In this document: positions 43,549 through 53,550 of the stretch, in pieces
How the letters are laid out: each line of letters starts with the position of its first letter
How positions within the stretch are numbered: the first letter of the stretch is position 1
Assembly: GCA_963821095.1 (NCBI GenBank)
Contig: CAWGCJ010000007.1
Span: forward strand, 569,987-633,986
DNA from: CAVPHV01 sp963821095
GTDB taxonomy: Bacteria; Actinomycetota; Acidimicrobiia; Spongiisociales; UBA5794
Length of the DNA stretch: 64,000 nt
Direction: 5' to 3'
The notes under the pieces: generated by a model
Database searches by the model: none
The model's input: the letters and a program-made list of their open reading frames with translations, nothing else
What the model was told of the DNA's origin: nothing
Made by a program: the position numbers and the translations under genes

Positions 43549-45612
43549 ATGACTGACGAGCTCCAACCGAGCACGATCCGATCTCAAGAGTTTTCGACCG
43601 AACGGCGCGGCTATAGCCGCGACGAAGTCGACCGCTTCAAGGTGTCCGTAGCCGATCGGGTCGGCGAACTCGAGGCACAATTGGCTGCCGTTTCCGGTCG
43701 GATCGAGCAGCTCGGGATCACCGATCCTGCCGAGCTGAAGAGCGAACTCGAGACCGTGGCAGATGAGGTTGGCAAGATTATCGCTGCCGCCAAGGAAGCC
43801 GCGGGCGGGCTCCGGTCGCGGGCCGCTGAGGACGCCGCCCGGTGGCGAGCCGAAGCCGACCGTGAGGCCCGCGAGCTGCGTTCGACTGCGCAACGCGACG
43901 CCGAGGCCGCCCGTGGTTCGGCGTGGGAGACGGCCACCGCGCTGGTGGAGGAGACCAAGGCCGCGGCAGAGGCCATGCTCCAAGGCGCAGATCAGGATGC
44001 GCTGTTCATTCGTGCCCAGGCCGAACGGGAGGCACTGCGGCTCACCGGCGATGCTCGCCGTGACGCCGAGGAAGAACTGCGGGCCGCCCGAACCGAAGGT
44101 GAGCGGCTACTCATCGAGGCGCGTGCCGAAAGCGAGGCGTCGTTGGCCACGGCCCGACAGTCTGCCGAGGCCGCCCAGGAACGTGCCCGCGCCCTCGAAG
44201 CGCGTCGGGCCGAGTTGATGACAGAGCTGGAGGCGGCGCGCCTGTCGATCGGACAGATTGAAGACCAAAGAGACGCACAGCGCGAGGCTGCCACCATTGA
44301 CCCGCCGGACTCGGGCGTGGCTCCGGCGAGACGACCGCGCCAGGATGGAGGGGAGTGGCTCGACGGCGATGCCTCGGTCAGGATCGTGCCGGCCCAGCTC
44401 CTGCCGTCGGCAGATGAGCCTGTTGATGCTGATGCGCTGGCCGAGGAAGTAGCCGCGCTTCGTGCCGCCGCCGAGGCCGAGCCGCTGGCTGAACTCGAGA
44501 CCGTAGATGTGGAGCCGGAGCGACCCGCCGCTACCGATCCGCCTGCCGAGCTCGAACCGCCCGGGCCAACACCATCAGAGGTGGTTGGTGAGTCGCCGGC
44601 AGAGCCGGGCGCGCTCGGCGACGACACGGTGACCGTGCTCGAACCCGAACCCGAGCCGGCGACCCCGTCCGAAACCCCTGTGGCGGAACCGGAGCCAATG
44701 CGCGACACGCCCGCCGAAGCGTTGGCTGAGGTGCCGGTTGAGCCTCCCGTCGATTCTCCAAGCGAAGCGACGGCCGAACCGGAGGCCCCGGAAGTTGTCG
44801 CCGAGCCGAATGCCATCGACTCCCTCTTCGCAGAACTGAGGGAGCCTCCTGCGGACCCCGTGCCCGAGCCGGCAATCGTTGCGGAGCCGGATCCTGCGGT
44901 TGTTGAGGCTCCCGTTGCGTCTGCTCCTCAGGATCAGGTACCGCTGCCGGACGAACCGGCGTACGCCACCGCCACGGATCCATTCGAACTGCGCGATCGC
45001 CTGCTGCTTCCGATCCAGAACCGCACGCTGCGCACCCTCAAGCGCCGGATCGTCGACCTGCAGAACCGGGTCCTCGAGGAGTTGCGGGTATCCGAGCAGG
45101 ACTGGACGGTCGACCCGGCCATGTTCGCGGCCGCCGTCGGTGAGGATCTGGTCCGGCTCAGCCAGGAGAGCTTCGTCGCCGGATACGCCGGCGCCGCCGA
45201 GCTGACCGGGGCCGATGCCACGCCGCCACCCGATCGTGGCGCTGCCCTCGATGCCTCGGCAGACTTCGTAGATGGCATCAGGGCTGCGGTCGAGGAGGCG
45301 TTAGAGCAAGCCCGAGCGGGAGATAGCGGAGCGCGGCAGATCTCGGCTGCGGTCAGCAGGGTCTTTCGGGCGTGGAGGACCGACGAGGCTGAGCGGCGGG
45401 TCCGTCGCGCCGGTTACCGGGCCTATCACGAAGGGCTGCTGGGTGCCTTCCCCGACCTCGGTGTAGCCCGTGTCATCTGTATTGCGCCGGGTCGTCCTTG
45501 TGGCGTCTGCCCGGCTGGGTCCGGCGCGTCATGGGTACCCGGGCAAACGCCGCCGGCTCCGTTGCCGCCTGCTGCCCCGTCATGTGATGCCACCTTGGTG
45601 CCCGTTGCGTAG
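43549..45612 (+). CDS. DivIVA-domain coiled-coil protein with Cys-motif C-terminal domain
   Basis: The 687 residues begin with a DivIVA-like segment (about 8-40: IRSQEFSTERRGYSRDEVDRF), a membrane-curvature and cell-pole targeting domain. A long Ala/Glu/Arg coiled coil follows (to about 250). Next is an acidic Pro/Glu/Ala-rich spacer (250-480). The last 200 residues are a helical domain ending in CIAPGRPCGVCPAGSG and PLPPAAPSC, a Cys pattern resembling the C-terminus of Mu gpF-like head-morphogenesis proteins (CxxC, then PxHPxC); the family link is inference. Probably a structural protein of growth or division. It sits 39 bp after the Lon-like gene. Confidence 0.8.
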   Translation: MTDELQPSTIRSQEFSTERRGYSRDEVDRFKVSVADRVGELEAQLAAVSGRIEQLGITDPAELKSELETVADEVGKIIAAAKEAAGGLRSRAAEDAARWRAEADREARELRSTAQRDAEAARGSAWETATALVEETKAAAEAMLQGADQDALFIRAQAEREALRLTGDARRDAEEELRAARTEGERLLIEARAESEASLATARQSAEAAQERARALEARRAELMTELEAARLSIGQIEDQRDAQREAATIDPPDSGVAPARRPRQDGGEWLDGDASVRIVPAQLLPSADEPVDADALAEEVAALRAAAEAEPLAELETVDVEPERPAATDPPAELEPPGPTPSEVVGESPAEPGALGDDTVTVLEPEPEPATPSETPVAEPEPMRDTPAEALAEVPVEPPVDSPSEATAEPEAPEVVAEPNAIDSLFAELREPPADPVPEPAIVAEPDPAVVEAPVASAPQDQVPLPDEPAYATATDPFELRDRLLLPIQNRTLRTLKRRIVDLQNRVLEELRVSEQDWTVDPAMFAAAVGEDLVRLSQESFVAGYAGAAELTGADATPPPDRGAALDASADFVDGIRAAVEEALEQARAGDSGARQISAAVSRVFRAWRTDEAERRVRRAGYRAYHEGLLGAFPDLGVARVICIAPGRPCGVCPAGSGASWVPGQTPPAPLPPAAPSCDATLVPVA

Positions 45613-45664
45613 GCCAAATCGCGGCGAAGAGGTGCTAGCGGCGCCACCTGCATAGAATCCCCAC

Positions 45665-48568
45665 GTGATCAACAGGGACCCCATTCCGATTCGACCCCGT
45701 TCTCGTTCGCGCCGCTTGCTCTGGATCGCGCTCGGCGCCCTCCTCGTCCTGCTGTTGATGTTGCGCACCATCGCGGTGTTCTGGACCGACTACCTGTGGT
45801 TCGACTCGATTCAGCAGACCGATGTGTGGCGCACGCTGATCTTCACCAGGGTGTGGCTGGTGCTGGCTGCCTCGGCAGTTGCTTTTACCCTGTTCTGGCT
45901 GAACCTCGCTCTCGCCGACCGCTTGTCGCCACGAACGAGAACATTCGGCGACAGCCCCGACGACGAGCTACTCGACCGATTCCAAGAGTGGGTGACCCCG
46001 CGAGTCGGATGGGTGCGGCTGGTGGTTGCGGCCTTCTTCGGGATCATGCTCGGGTTGAGTGCGGCCGTGTGGTGGGAGGACTGGCTGCTCTTTCGGTACG
46101 GCGGCAGCTTCGGGATCTTGGACCCCATCTTCAACAATGACATCGGCAACTACGTCTTCCAGCTCCCCTTCTATCGCAGCCTCTTCACCTGGGCTTTCCA
46201 GCTCATATTGGTGATCACGCTGGCAACGGCCGGCCTCCACTATCTCAACGGCGGCATCCGCGTCGGTGGCGAGAATCGGCGGGTCAACCCGGGCGTCAAA
46301 GTGCACCTCTCGATCCTCCTTGCGGTGCTCGCGCTGCTCAAGGCCGTCGGCTACACGCTCGACCAGTGGCAGCTGCTGTACTCAACAAACGGGGGAGTCG
46401 TCGGTGCCTCGTTCACCGATGTGACGGCCCGGCTCCCGGCGTTGCGCCTGCTGGTGCTCATCTCGCTGGTGGCGGCGGTGATCCTCCTGGTGAACCTGCG
46501 GTTCCGCGGTTGGACGCTGCCCGCTGTTGCCCTTGGGCTGTGGCTGGTGACCTCTGTGGTTGTTGGTGGCCTCTACCCGTTCCTGATCCAGCGGCTCCGG
46601 GTTGAGCCGGACGAGATCAACAAAGAAACCGAGTACGTCGCCTACAACATCGAGTTCACTCGCGAGGCGTATGGGCTGGCCGATGTTGATGTTGCGCCGT
46701 TTGCGGCTTCGCCCGACCTCGATGCGGAGCAGCTGGCGGCCAACAGGGACACACTCGAGAATATCCGGCTGTGGGACCCTGGAGTGCTCGCGACGACCTA
46801 TCGGGAGCTGCAGGAGATCCGCACCTTCTACGGGATCGAGGACGTCGACGTCGACCGCTACGTCATCGACGGCAAACTGACTCAGGTGATGGTCTCGGCT
46901 CGTGAACTCGACGAGAACAGCATCCCAGGCGGTGGCTGGGTAAATGAGCGCCTGGTCTACACGCACGGGTTCGGGGCAGTTCTCAGTCCGGCCAATGAGG
47001 TGACGGCCGAGGGCCGGCCCAGCTTCCTGGTCCAAGACATTCCCCCCATCTCGACCGAGGCGTCACTCGATATCCCGATTGATGGTTCGCGTATCTACTT
47101 CTCCGACGCCGCCGACCCCGACTACGTGGTCGCCGCGTCGAAGCAGGAGGAGGTCGACTATCCGATCGGTGAGAGCGGCGACAACGTGCAATTCAATACG
47201 TACGAGGGTGAAGGCGGCGTCGAGCTTGGCGGTCTCTTCAGCCGGTTCGCCTGGTTCCTGCGGTTCGGCGAACTCGACACGCTCATCTCCGGCCAGCTCT
47301 CGGCGGACAGCAAGGTGCTGCTGGTGCGCAACGTACGCGAACGGGTCAAGAAAGTGGCACCGTTCATGTTCGCCGACGCCGACGCCTATCCGGTGATCAC
47401 CGACGGCGAGATCAAGTGGATCGTCGATCTCTACACGATCACCAATTGGTACCCGTATTCGACGGATGCCAACACGACCAGGCTGGAGCGGGTTCCCGGT
47501 TTGCCCGATCAGTTCAACTACATCCGCAACTCGGCCAAGGCGGTCGTTGATGCCGAAGACGGAACCATCGATCTGTATGTGGTCGACGACGAGGATCCGT
47601 TGATCAGGGCCCAGCAGCGCATCTTCCCCTCATTGTTCGTCGGCATCGATCAGATGCCGTCCGAGTTGCAGGAACACCTGCGTTATCCCGAGGATCTGTT
47701 CAGGGTGCAATCCGACCAGTATCGCTTCTATCACGTGACCGACCCGCAGCAGTTCCTCAACAACGTCGACCCTTGGCAGATTGCTCGCGACCCGTCGACC
47801 TCGCCGCGCCCGGACCTGCGTTTTGCCTTCCGTGACGAGAACAACAACGAGTTCCGGCCGATGTTGCCGTACTACCTGCTGATGGCGTTGCCGAACGAGG
47901 ACGAGTTGTCGTTCCTGATCATGCAGCCGTTCACCCCACAGGGACGGCCCAACATGGTCGCCTTCCTAGTGGCGACCAGCGATGGGCAGATCACGTCGTA
48001 CACCCTGCCTGCCGATCGGGCCCAGCCGGGGCCGAACCAGGTTGGTGACTTCATCAACCAGAACACCGAGATCTCCGCCCAGTTCACGCTGCTGGGTCAG
48101 GGGGGTTCGGCCGTCATCCAGGGCAGCATGCTGGTGATCCCAATCGAAGAGTCCTTGATCTATGTCCAGCCGATCTATATCACCGCCGACCAGAGCGCCG
48201 GAGCATCAACTCCAGTCGGGCCCCAGCCCGCCTCGGGGACGACCGGCATTCCGGAATTCAACAGCGTGGTGGTGTCCTTCGACGGTCGAGTTGAAATCGG
48301 CACCACCCTGGACAATGCCCTGGGTACGGTGTTCTCCGGCTTCGGCGGGACGTCCTCGACCCCGGCGGTTGACGAGGATGGCGAACCCGTCGAGGTGCCC
48401 GAGCAGGTTGCAGCGCTGGTCGCCCAGGCTGAAGCTGCGTTCCTGAGCGCCGATGCCGCCCTGCGAGATGGCGACCTCGTGGCCTATGCCGAGCAGATCG
48501 CCGAGGCCGAGCGCCTCGTCGCCGAGGCCAACCGCCTCATTGCGACCCTGCCGGTGGCCGCGCCCTAG
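45665..48568 (+). CDS. UPF0182 family membrane protein
   Basis: A large conserved actinobacterial family of unknown function (Rv3193c in M. tuberculosis). The 967 residues have about seven membrane helices in the first 310, then a long extracytoplasmic or cytosolic domain with a repeating pattern of NVRERVKKVAPFM, DADAYPVITDGEIKWIVDLYT and PLIRAQQRIFPSLF. The Glu/Ala-rich C-terminal helix may be a coiled coil. GTG 45665 is the start; a weak ribosome site precedes it. The Lon-like and UPF0182 pairing is kept from mycobacteria, with the DivIVA gene inserted between. Confidence 0.92.
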   Translation: MINRDPIPIRPRSRSRRLLWIALGALLVLLLMLRTIAVFWTDYLWFDSIQQTDVWRTLIFTRVWLVLAASAVAFTLFWLNLALADRLSPRTRTFGDSPDDELLDRFQEWVTPRVGWVRLVVAAFFGIMLGLSAAVWWEDWLLFRYGGSFGILDPIFNNDIGNYVFQLPFYRSLFTWAFQLILVITLATAGLHYLNGGIRVGGENRRVNPGVKVHLSILLAVLALLKAVGYTLDQWQLLYSTNGGVVGASFTDVTARLPALRLLVLISLVAAVILLVNLRFRGWTLPAVALGLWLVTSVVVGGLYPFLIQRLRVEPDEINKETEYVAYNIEFTREAYGLADVDVAPFAASPDLDAEQLAANRDTLENIRLWDPGVLATTYRELQEIRTFYGIEDVDVDRYVIDGKLTQVMVSARELDENSIPGGGWVNERLVYTHGFGAVLSPANEVTAEGRPSFLVQDIPPISTEASLDIPIDGSRIYFSDAADPDYVVAASKQEEVDYPIGESGDNVQFNTYEGEGGVELGGLFSRFAWFLRFGELDTLISGQLSADSKVLLVRNVRERVKKVAPFMFADADAYPVITDGEIKWIVDLYTITNWYPYSTDANTTRLERVPGLPDQFNYIRNSAKAVVDAEDGTIDLYVVDDEDPLIRAQQRIFPSLFVGIDQMPSELQEHLRYPEDLFRVQSDQYRFYHVTDPQQFLNNVDPWQIARDPSTSPRPDLRFAFRDENNNEFRPMLPYYLLMALPNEDELSFLIMQPFTPQGRPNMVAFLVATSDGQITSYTLPADRAQPGPNQVGDFINQNTEISAQFTLLGQGGSAVIQGSMLVIPIEESLIYVQPIYITADQSAGASTPVGPQPASGTTGIPEFNSVVVSFDGRVEIGTTLDNALGTVFSGFGGTSSTPAVDEDGEPVEVPEQVAALVAQAEAAFLSADAALRDGDLVAYAEQIAEAERLVAEANRLIATLPVAAP

Positions 48569-48590
48569 GCGGGTTCTCTGCGGAGTGCTG

Positions 48591-50610
48591 TCAGGAGGCT
48601 GCGACGGCGAGTCGGACCACCGGATCGTTGGCGTGGACCGCCGGCATCCCGGGTGTGGTGACGGTGCCGATCTCAGCTCTTGGCAGGGTGAGGCGGAATT
48701 CGGTGTGGTCGGCGACCCGCCGATACTCGAGCTCTCCGTTCATCAATTGGGCGAGTTGCCGGGCCACGGCGAGGCCGAGCCCCACCGATGCCGGCTCTAC
48801 CCGACCGCACTCGACTCGGCCGTAGGGCTGGAAGATGAGTTCCTCGTCGCCGACGGGGATACCGGGGCCGTTGTCGGCGACGGTGATCACGACGGTGGAT
48901 TCGCGTTGGTCCACATCCATCCAGATCTCGTCACCCCCGTAGCGGGTGGCGTTAGTCACCAGGTTGCGCAGAATCTGTCGGACCCGGAAACCGTCGGCCC
49001 TGCAGTACGTGCTCCAGGGAGCACGCGAGGTGTTGACGTGGGTGGCGTCGGTGCTCGAGAGATGGCCGGCGATGACAGACTCGATCGCGGCGCTGAGATC
49101 GACCCGTTCCGTCTTGAGGTTGAGGGTGCCAATGTCGGCGCGGGCGGCGACCAGGAGATCCTCGACGATGTAGGAGAGTTCGGCGCTCTGGTCGGCGATC
49201 AACGCGACAAGTTCGACCGCTTCCTCGGCGCTGATGAAGGCGTTGCCGCCGGTCAGCTCGTGGGCGAGGCCGACGACGGCGGTGAGCGGAGTGCGCAGCT
49301 CGTGGCTGATCGAGGCGATGAACTGGTCCTTGGAGCGGGCCGCCTGCTCGAGCTGTTCTTTCAACTCGGTAACCTCGGCAAGGGAGTCCTTGAGCTCTCC
49401 GTTTTCGAGAGTGACGGCGATCCGGCTGGCGAGTGTCGCCAACAGCTCTTCGTCGTCGCGGCCAAAGGCGCTGACGTCCCCCAGCCGGTTGGCGGCCACC
49501 ACGAGGCCGATGACGCCACCGTCGCGGTCGACCAGGGGCACGGCGATGCCGTTGTCGACGGCGGGCGTCGCTGAGGTGGGGCCCTCGTTCGGCTCGGTGA
49601 AGCGGGCACTTTCGCAACTATCGATAACGCTGCGGTAGATCGATTCGCCGGGCCGCACCAGTGCGGGGCGCATGCTTTCGCGGCGGTCGTCGGGACCGAC
49701 CGCGGTGACGTAGGCGAGGGCATTGGTGCCGTTGGGGAACAGCACGATGTCGGCGAACTCGGCGTCGATCATCGAGCAGGCATGGGTGGCGGCAGCGAGG
49801 AGGGCATCGTCGATCTGGGGGGTGGAGTGCAGGTCGAGCGTCGCCTCGTAGAGCGCCGTCATTCTGGCCCGTTCGGACATTTGCGACACGTAGCTGCGAT
49901 AGGCGAGGAAGACGATGACCGGTGGCAGCACCGCCAGCCAAGCCGACCCCGGATTGAGCCAGACGAGGTGGACGGCAATCAGGCCGAGCACGGCATTGAT
50001 CGTATAGCCGACACTGCTGAGCAGCAGCACGTTGCGAGCCTCCGCCGGGTCGACCTGGCCGCCCATCAGCTGGATGACCCGACTGATCAGGGCTGCCACC
50101 ATGGGGAGCGGAACCAGCACGGCGACAATGGCGGCCACGGCGCCGATACCCGAGAGAGGGTCGCCGAGGCCGACGATCGTGCGGAACACGATGACGCTGA
50201 CGGCGGCGGACAGTGCAAACTGGCTGACGTTGAAGGCCAGCTTGATCGGCGGCTGGCGGCGATGGATGGTGAGCACGAGCAGCGCACCCGCCACCTGGGC
50301 GACGACCAACTCAGCCGGGGCGGCGAAGAACAGCCCGAGAACGAGCGGGATCTCGTTGAGCGACATCGAGTGCGCCTCGCGGCGGAACCGGATGTGCACC
50401 ACGGCGATCTCGGCGACGTAGAACAGCGGCATCAGGACCCACCACCGAAGGCTGATGGGGCTCGCCAGCGGCTCCCACGACGCCAGGGTGGCGGTGAGCG
50501 CGATCGCAAGGGCGGCGATGAAGCCGATGAGCAGACGGACGCGAGCCGGGCCATCGAGGCGAGGTTGCCGGCTCGCTGCCGGAGTCTGCGTGTGTGGGGG
50601 TGGCGGTCAT
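48591..50610 (-). CDS. Membrane sensor histidine kinase with GAF domain, one frameshift
   Basis: Once one base is removed the product is about 672 residues: an N-terminal part with about seven membrane helices, a GAF domain (about 255-400), a phospho-acceptor helix with SISHELRTPLTAVVGL and an ATPase domain with LVTNATRYGG, DNGPGIP and GLGLAVARQL. The first 20 or so residues are in another frame: the ATG at 50610 opens MTATP, and a surplus base in the GGGGG run at 50596-50600 shifts it from the continuing membrane segment (RLLIGFIAALAIALTATLAS). No response regulator is adjacent. The subtilase gene ends 38 bp upstream on the same strand. Confidence 0.85.
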
Positions 50611-50648
50611 CAGGTGGTGCTGCTCCCTGTGGGCCGGGGGTACCTAGG

Positions 50649-52249
50649 TCACTTCCAGCTCAGGCCGGTCCACACGTCGGTAGACCACGAGAGGCCCGAC
50701 CACGACAGGCCGCTCCACGACAGGCCGCTCCACGACAGGCCGTTCCAGGTGTTGTTCGACCATGACAGCCCGCTCCACGAGAGCCCGGACCATGACAGGC
50801 CGCTCCACGAGAGCCCGGACCATGACAGCCCGCTCCACGAGAGACCCGGACCAGTCGGTGCCGGTCCAGGTGGAGCCGTTCCAGTCGCCACCGTCCCAGG
50901 CCATCTGGTTGGCGGAGTACTTGGCCCAATACTCGGCGTTCCACTGGTTGCCGAAGATGTCCTGCTCGCCCTTGAGGACGAGACCATTGAGTTCGACGTG
51001 GGCGTCGCCACGGGCGGCTTCGAGGGAACCCTTGCCGTCGGATGCCTTGAACGTCTGCTTGGCCTTGAAGGTTGCCGTTTCGTAGGCCTCGTCGAGGTCG
51101 ATGATGCCGGCGCCCTGGCAGATGGACTTTGTGTTGTCGAGGGGCTCGGCGGTCTCCATCAGGAGGGCCTTGACCATGTCGGGACTGAGGTCCGGGCGCT
51201 GGTCGAGCAGCAGGGCTACTCCACCGGACACGACGGCCGACGCCTGTGAGGTGCCGGAGCCGAGGAAGAAGCGGTCTTCCACTCGGGCCTTGGGATAGCC
51301 CTGGTCGGCGGCCGAACCGGGGTTGCGGAGGCTGACGATCGATTTGCCGGGCGCCACGATGTCGACGGAACGAGCGCTGGTGCCGCAGTTGGAGAAGTCG
51401 GCGACCTTGTCATCCTTCACCCGGTAGTCGATGCCGTCGCTGGCGGTGGCGCCGACCGCAATGACGTAGGGGTCGATGGCCGGGTTGCGAAGCGCATTGC
51501 CGTTGCCGTCGTTTCCGGCGGCGACGACCACCACGATGCCCTCTCGCCATGCGTTCTCGATGGCGTGGGCGAGCGGGTCGATCTGATAGCTCTGCACGCC
51601 GGTCGTGCCGTAGGCCAGGTTGATCACTCGGATGTTCATGCCGTTGTCACGGCGATGCTGGACGACCCAGTCGATGGCAGCGATGACCTGCGAGACGTCG
51701 ACCGTGCCGTTGGAGTCAGCAACTTTCACGTTGATGATGCGGGCGCCCGGTGCCATGCCGAGGAACTTGGCTTCCTCGCCTTCTCGGATCTTGTAGGCGT
51801 TGTCGTCGCGCCCGGCGATGATGCCGGCGAGGTGGGTGCCGTGCCCGAAGGTGTCGAGGTAGCGCAGGTCGGGGTCCTGGGACTCGAAGGAGAGGTCGGG
51901 CCCGTTGACGACCTTGTTCTTGTAGGTCAGGCCGTTGACGGGAACGACACCGGTGTCGATCAGGGCGACGTCGATGCCTGCGCCGGTGTAGCCGTGCTCC
52001 CAGAATTCACCGGCGCCGGTGATTGCCTGGGTCACGTAGTACATCGACCCGGCGTACTTCTTGGGCGTGTAGGCGTACGAGAGCGTGCGGGCGTCCTCCC
52101 ACTCGGACTCGATGCCGTCGTCATCGGTCGTGGCTTGAGCCGCCGCTGGGCGAGACGGCGAGCATCGCGGCGGCGACGAGGACGGCGACGGCGAGCGTCA
52201 GCAGACGCCTCATCGAAAGCGGGAGGGGTGAATGCGCACGGCTGGTCAT
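50649..52249 (-). CDS. Secreted S8 (subtilisin) protease with C-terminal GLSWS repeats, two frameshifts
   Basis: Exported serine protease. ATG 52249 (GGAGG upstream) gives a signal peptide (RRLLTLAVAVLVAAAML, cleavage near AQA). The catalytic triad is Asp in VALIDTGV, His in GHGTHLAG and Ser in GSGTSQASAV, with the oxyanion Asn in AAGNDGNGN. Two surplus bases interrupt the frame: near 52143 just before the signal cleavage site, and at 50845-50847. Correcting both gives about 532 residues whose last 65 are about a dozen units of GLSWS, including a central WSNNTWNGLS. Uncorrected, the tail reads as an unrelated Val/Glu/Arg stretch. Confidence 0.85.
50652..50847 (-). repeat. 15-bp tandem repeats coding GLSWS in the subtilase tail
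   Basis: About a dozen near-identical 15-bp units, visible on the plus strand as CGCTCCACGA then CAGGC or GAGCC blocks. The repeat is coding in only one frame on the reverse strand. Slippage in it may vary length between strains. It is not a CRISPR array: there are no unique spacers. Confidence 0.8.
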
Positions 52250-52658
52250 GTCGGGGACCTCCAGGTCCGAGGTGTTTGTCTACATAGCTGTTACCGGACC
52301 CGCCCCATGACCCGATACGGGTTAGTCAGTAAGGGTTGTGTGCTCGCACAAACTGACTAGTACGCCATGCGTTGCGGCTTGTTTGGCTGCTGCAGCCGGA
52401 TTCTCGTGCCCTCTCCCGCGGAGCGGGGGTATTGCCGAGAGGGTCGAGTCCTATTCGGCCTCGGCCCTCTCTAGCGTTCTCGGGTTCGACCTTTGCCCCG
52501 CGGCTCGGGTATTCGGTCCTGATCGGCACGGCGGGACGCCGCTTGCGAAACGCGGAGAAGGTGGGCGACGGCGAAGCGACGAGCGCTTCGCTCGCGCGAT
52601 CGGAGGGGCGGCGATCCCCGGAGGCAAGGTTCGGAGCTTCGTGAGGGGCCGCAGTGCT
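52250..52658. other. Gene-free region with one long hairpin
   Basis: I see no gene in these 409 bases; short frames lack ribosome sites and family patterns. Near 52323-52359 TAGTCAGT and ACTGACTA plus an inner TTGTG and CACAA form a bulged hairpin with the loop TGCTCG, about 75 bases upstream of the subtilase start on the reverse strand. The rest is GC-rich. It separates the core-type region from the accessory one. Confidence 0.5.
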
Positions 52659-53051
52659 TCAGGTCAGAAGGTCGACCTCGCAACTGAGCCCCGCGATGCC
52701 GGCGAGGCGGGCATCGAACGTCACCAGGGGAGCGTCGAGTGCCTCGGCCAGTGCGATGTAGGCCGCGTCGTATGACGACACGTGGTGACGCAGCTCCCAG
52801 ATCCGTCCGAGAAACGGCTCATGCGGGTATCGGGTGATATCGAGTCGACGGGAGTGCTCGAGGCCAGACGCGGCGAGTTCCTCCGAGATGCGCCCACGGG
52901 CAACCAGCTTCCGGAGCGCGTTGGCCACCTCAAGATCAAGCAGGTGGGGAGCGTGGCGTTGCAGTGCGGCGGCAATGCGGTGTCTGGCGGCGGCGCCTTC
53001 GTTCTCGTCGATGAGGGCGACGACAACCGTTGAGGCGTCGAGGACGATCAC
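52659..53051 (-). CDS. vapC: VapC-type PIN-domain toxin
   Basis: Predicted ribonuclease toxin of a type II toxin-antitoxin pair. The 130 residues have the PIN acidic set: Asp5 (IVLDAST), Glu41 (LDLEVANAL), Asp95 (SSYDAAYIALAE) and Asp113 (TFDARL). GTG at 53051 overlaps the antitoxin stop (GTGA), the standard coupling of vapBC. A longer open frame into the antitoxin region is not real. Confidence 0.93.
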   Translation of the reverse strand: MIVLDASTVVVALIDENEGAAARHRIAAALQRHAPHLLDLEVANALRKLVARGRISEELAASGLEHSRRLDITRYPHEPFLGRIWELRHHVSSYDAAYIALAEALDAPLVTFDARLAGIAGLSCEVDLLT

Positions 53052-53272
53052 CGTCGATCTTCGTGGATGACCGCGACGATCTCCCGGGACGCAACTTGAG
53101 CGCGTTTGCCTCCCATCTCGCTGAGCACGAGTTCGACGCTGCGCCGTTCGGCGATCGCTTCGAGTTCTCCTCGTAGGAAGGCCGAGAGCGAGAGCCCCGC
53201 TTCCGCCGCTCGAATCCGGAGCGCTCGGTGGACCTCGTCGGGAATGTCGCGAATCTGGATCATCTTGGCCAT
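53048..53272 (-). CDS. vapB: VapB/FitA-type antitoxin
   Basis: DNA-binding antitoxin. The 74 residues start with a ribbon-helix-helix motif (IQIRDIPDEVHRALRIRAAEAGLS) and a short C-terminal toxin-binding tail (ELVLSEMGGKR). The ATG at 53272 is followed by an in-frame Met at codon 4. Inverted repeats directly upstream (53286-53321) suit autoregulation by the toxin-antitoxin complex. The pair lies beside a tRNA gene, a usual place for such modules. Confidence 0.9.
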   Translation of the reverse strand: MAKMIQIRDIPDEVHRALRIRAAEAGLSLSAFLRGELEAIAERRSVELVLSEMGGKRAQVASREIVAVIHEDRR

Positions 53273-53285
53273 TCCTCACATCCTA

Positions 53286-53321
53286 CATGCGATACGCATG
53301 AAAAGCATGCAAACTGCATGC
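53286..53321. promoter_or_regulatory. Operator-like inverted repeats upstream of vapB
   Basis: CATGCG-ATA-CGCATG at 53286-53300 is a perfect inverted repeat, and GCATGC occurs at 53305-53310 and 53316-53321 spaced by five bases. They lie 14 bases upstream of the vapB ATG, where a FitA-like RHH antitoxin would bind. Confidence 0.6.
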
Positions 53322-53416
53322 CTTGGTCACATGGTGTCAGGGACGTAGGACAGATTTGCGGACCGCTTCGGTCCCGTGATGGCAAGTGCGGGCCTGTGGT
53401 AATGTGTCGGCAGCGA

Positions 53417-53490
<74 letters not shown>

Positions 53491-53495
53491 CGAAG

Positions 53496-53533
53496 AAAGC
53501 CCTTGGCATTCCTACATGTGCCGAGGGTTTTCT
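53496..53533 (+). terminator. Terminator after tRNA-fMet
   Basis: Positions 53496-53508 pair with 53519-53531 (10 to 13 bp including two G-T pairs) around a 10-nt loop, followed by TTTTCTCG. A typical Rho-independent terminator for the tRNA transcript. If the element integrated at the tRNA end, this hairpin may be carried by the element. Confidence 0.75.
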
Positions 53534-53550
53534 CGCTTCCCACCGTTGAT

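Noticed and set aside
50652..50847. Repeats in the subtilase gene as a CRISPR or minisatellite outside genes
   Set aside because: They code for GLSWS in one frame and continue the protease, so they are a coding repeat.
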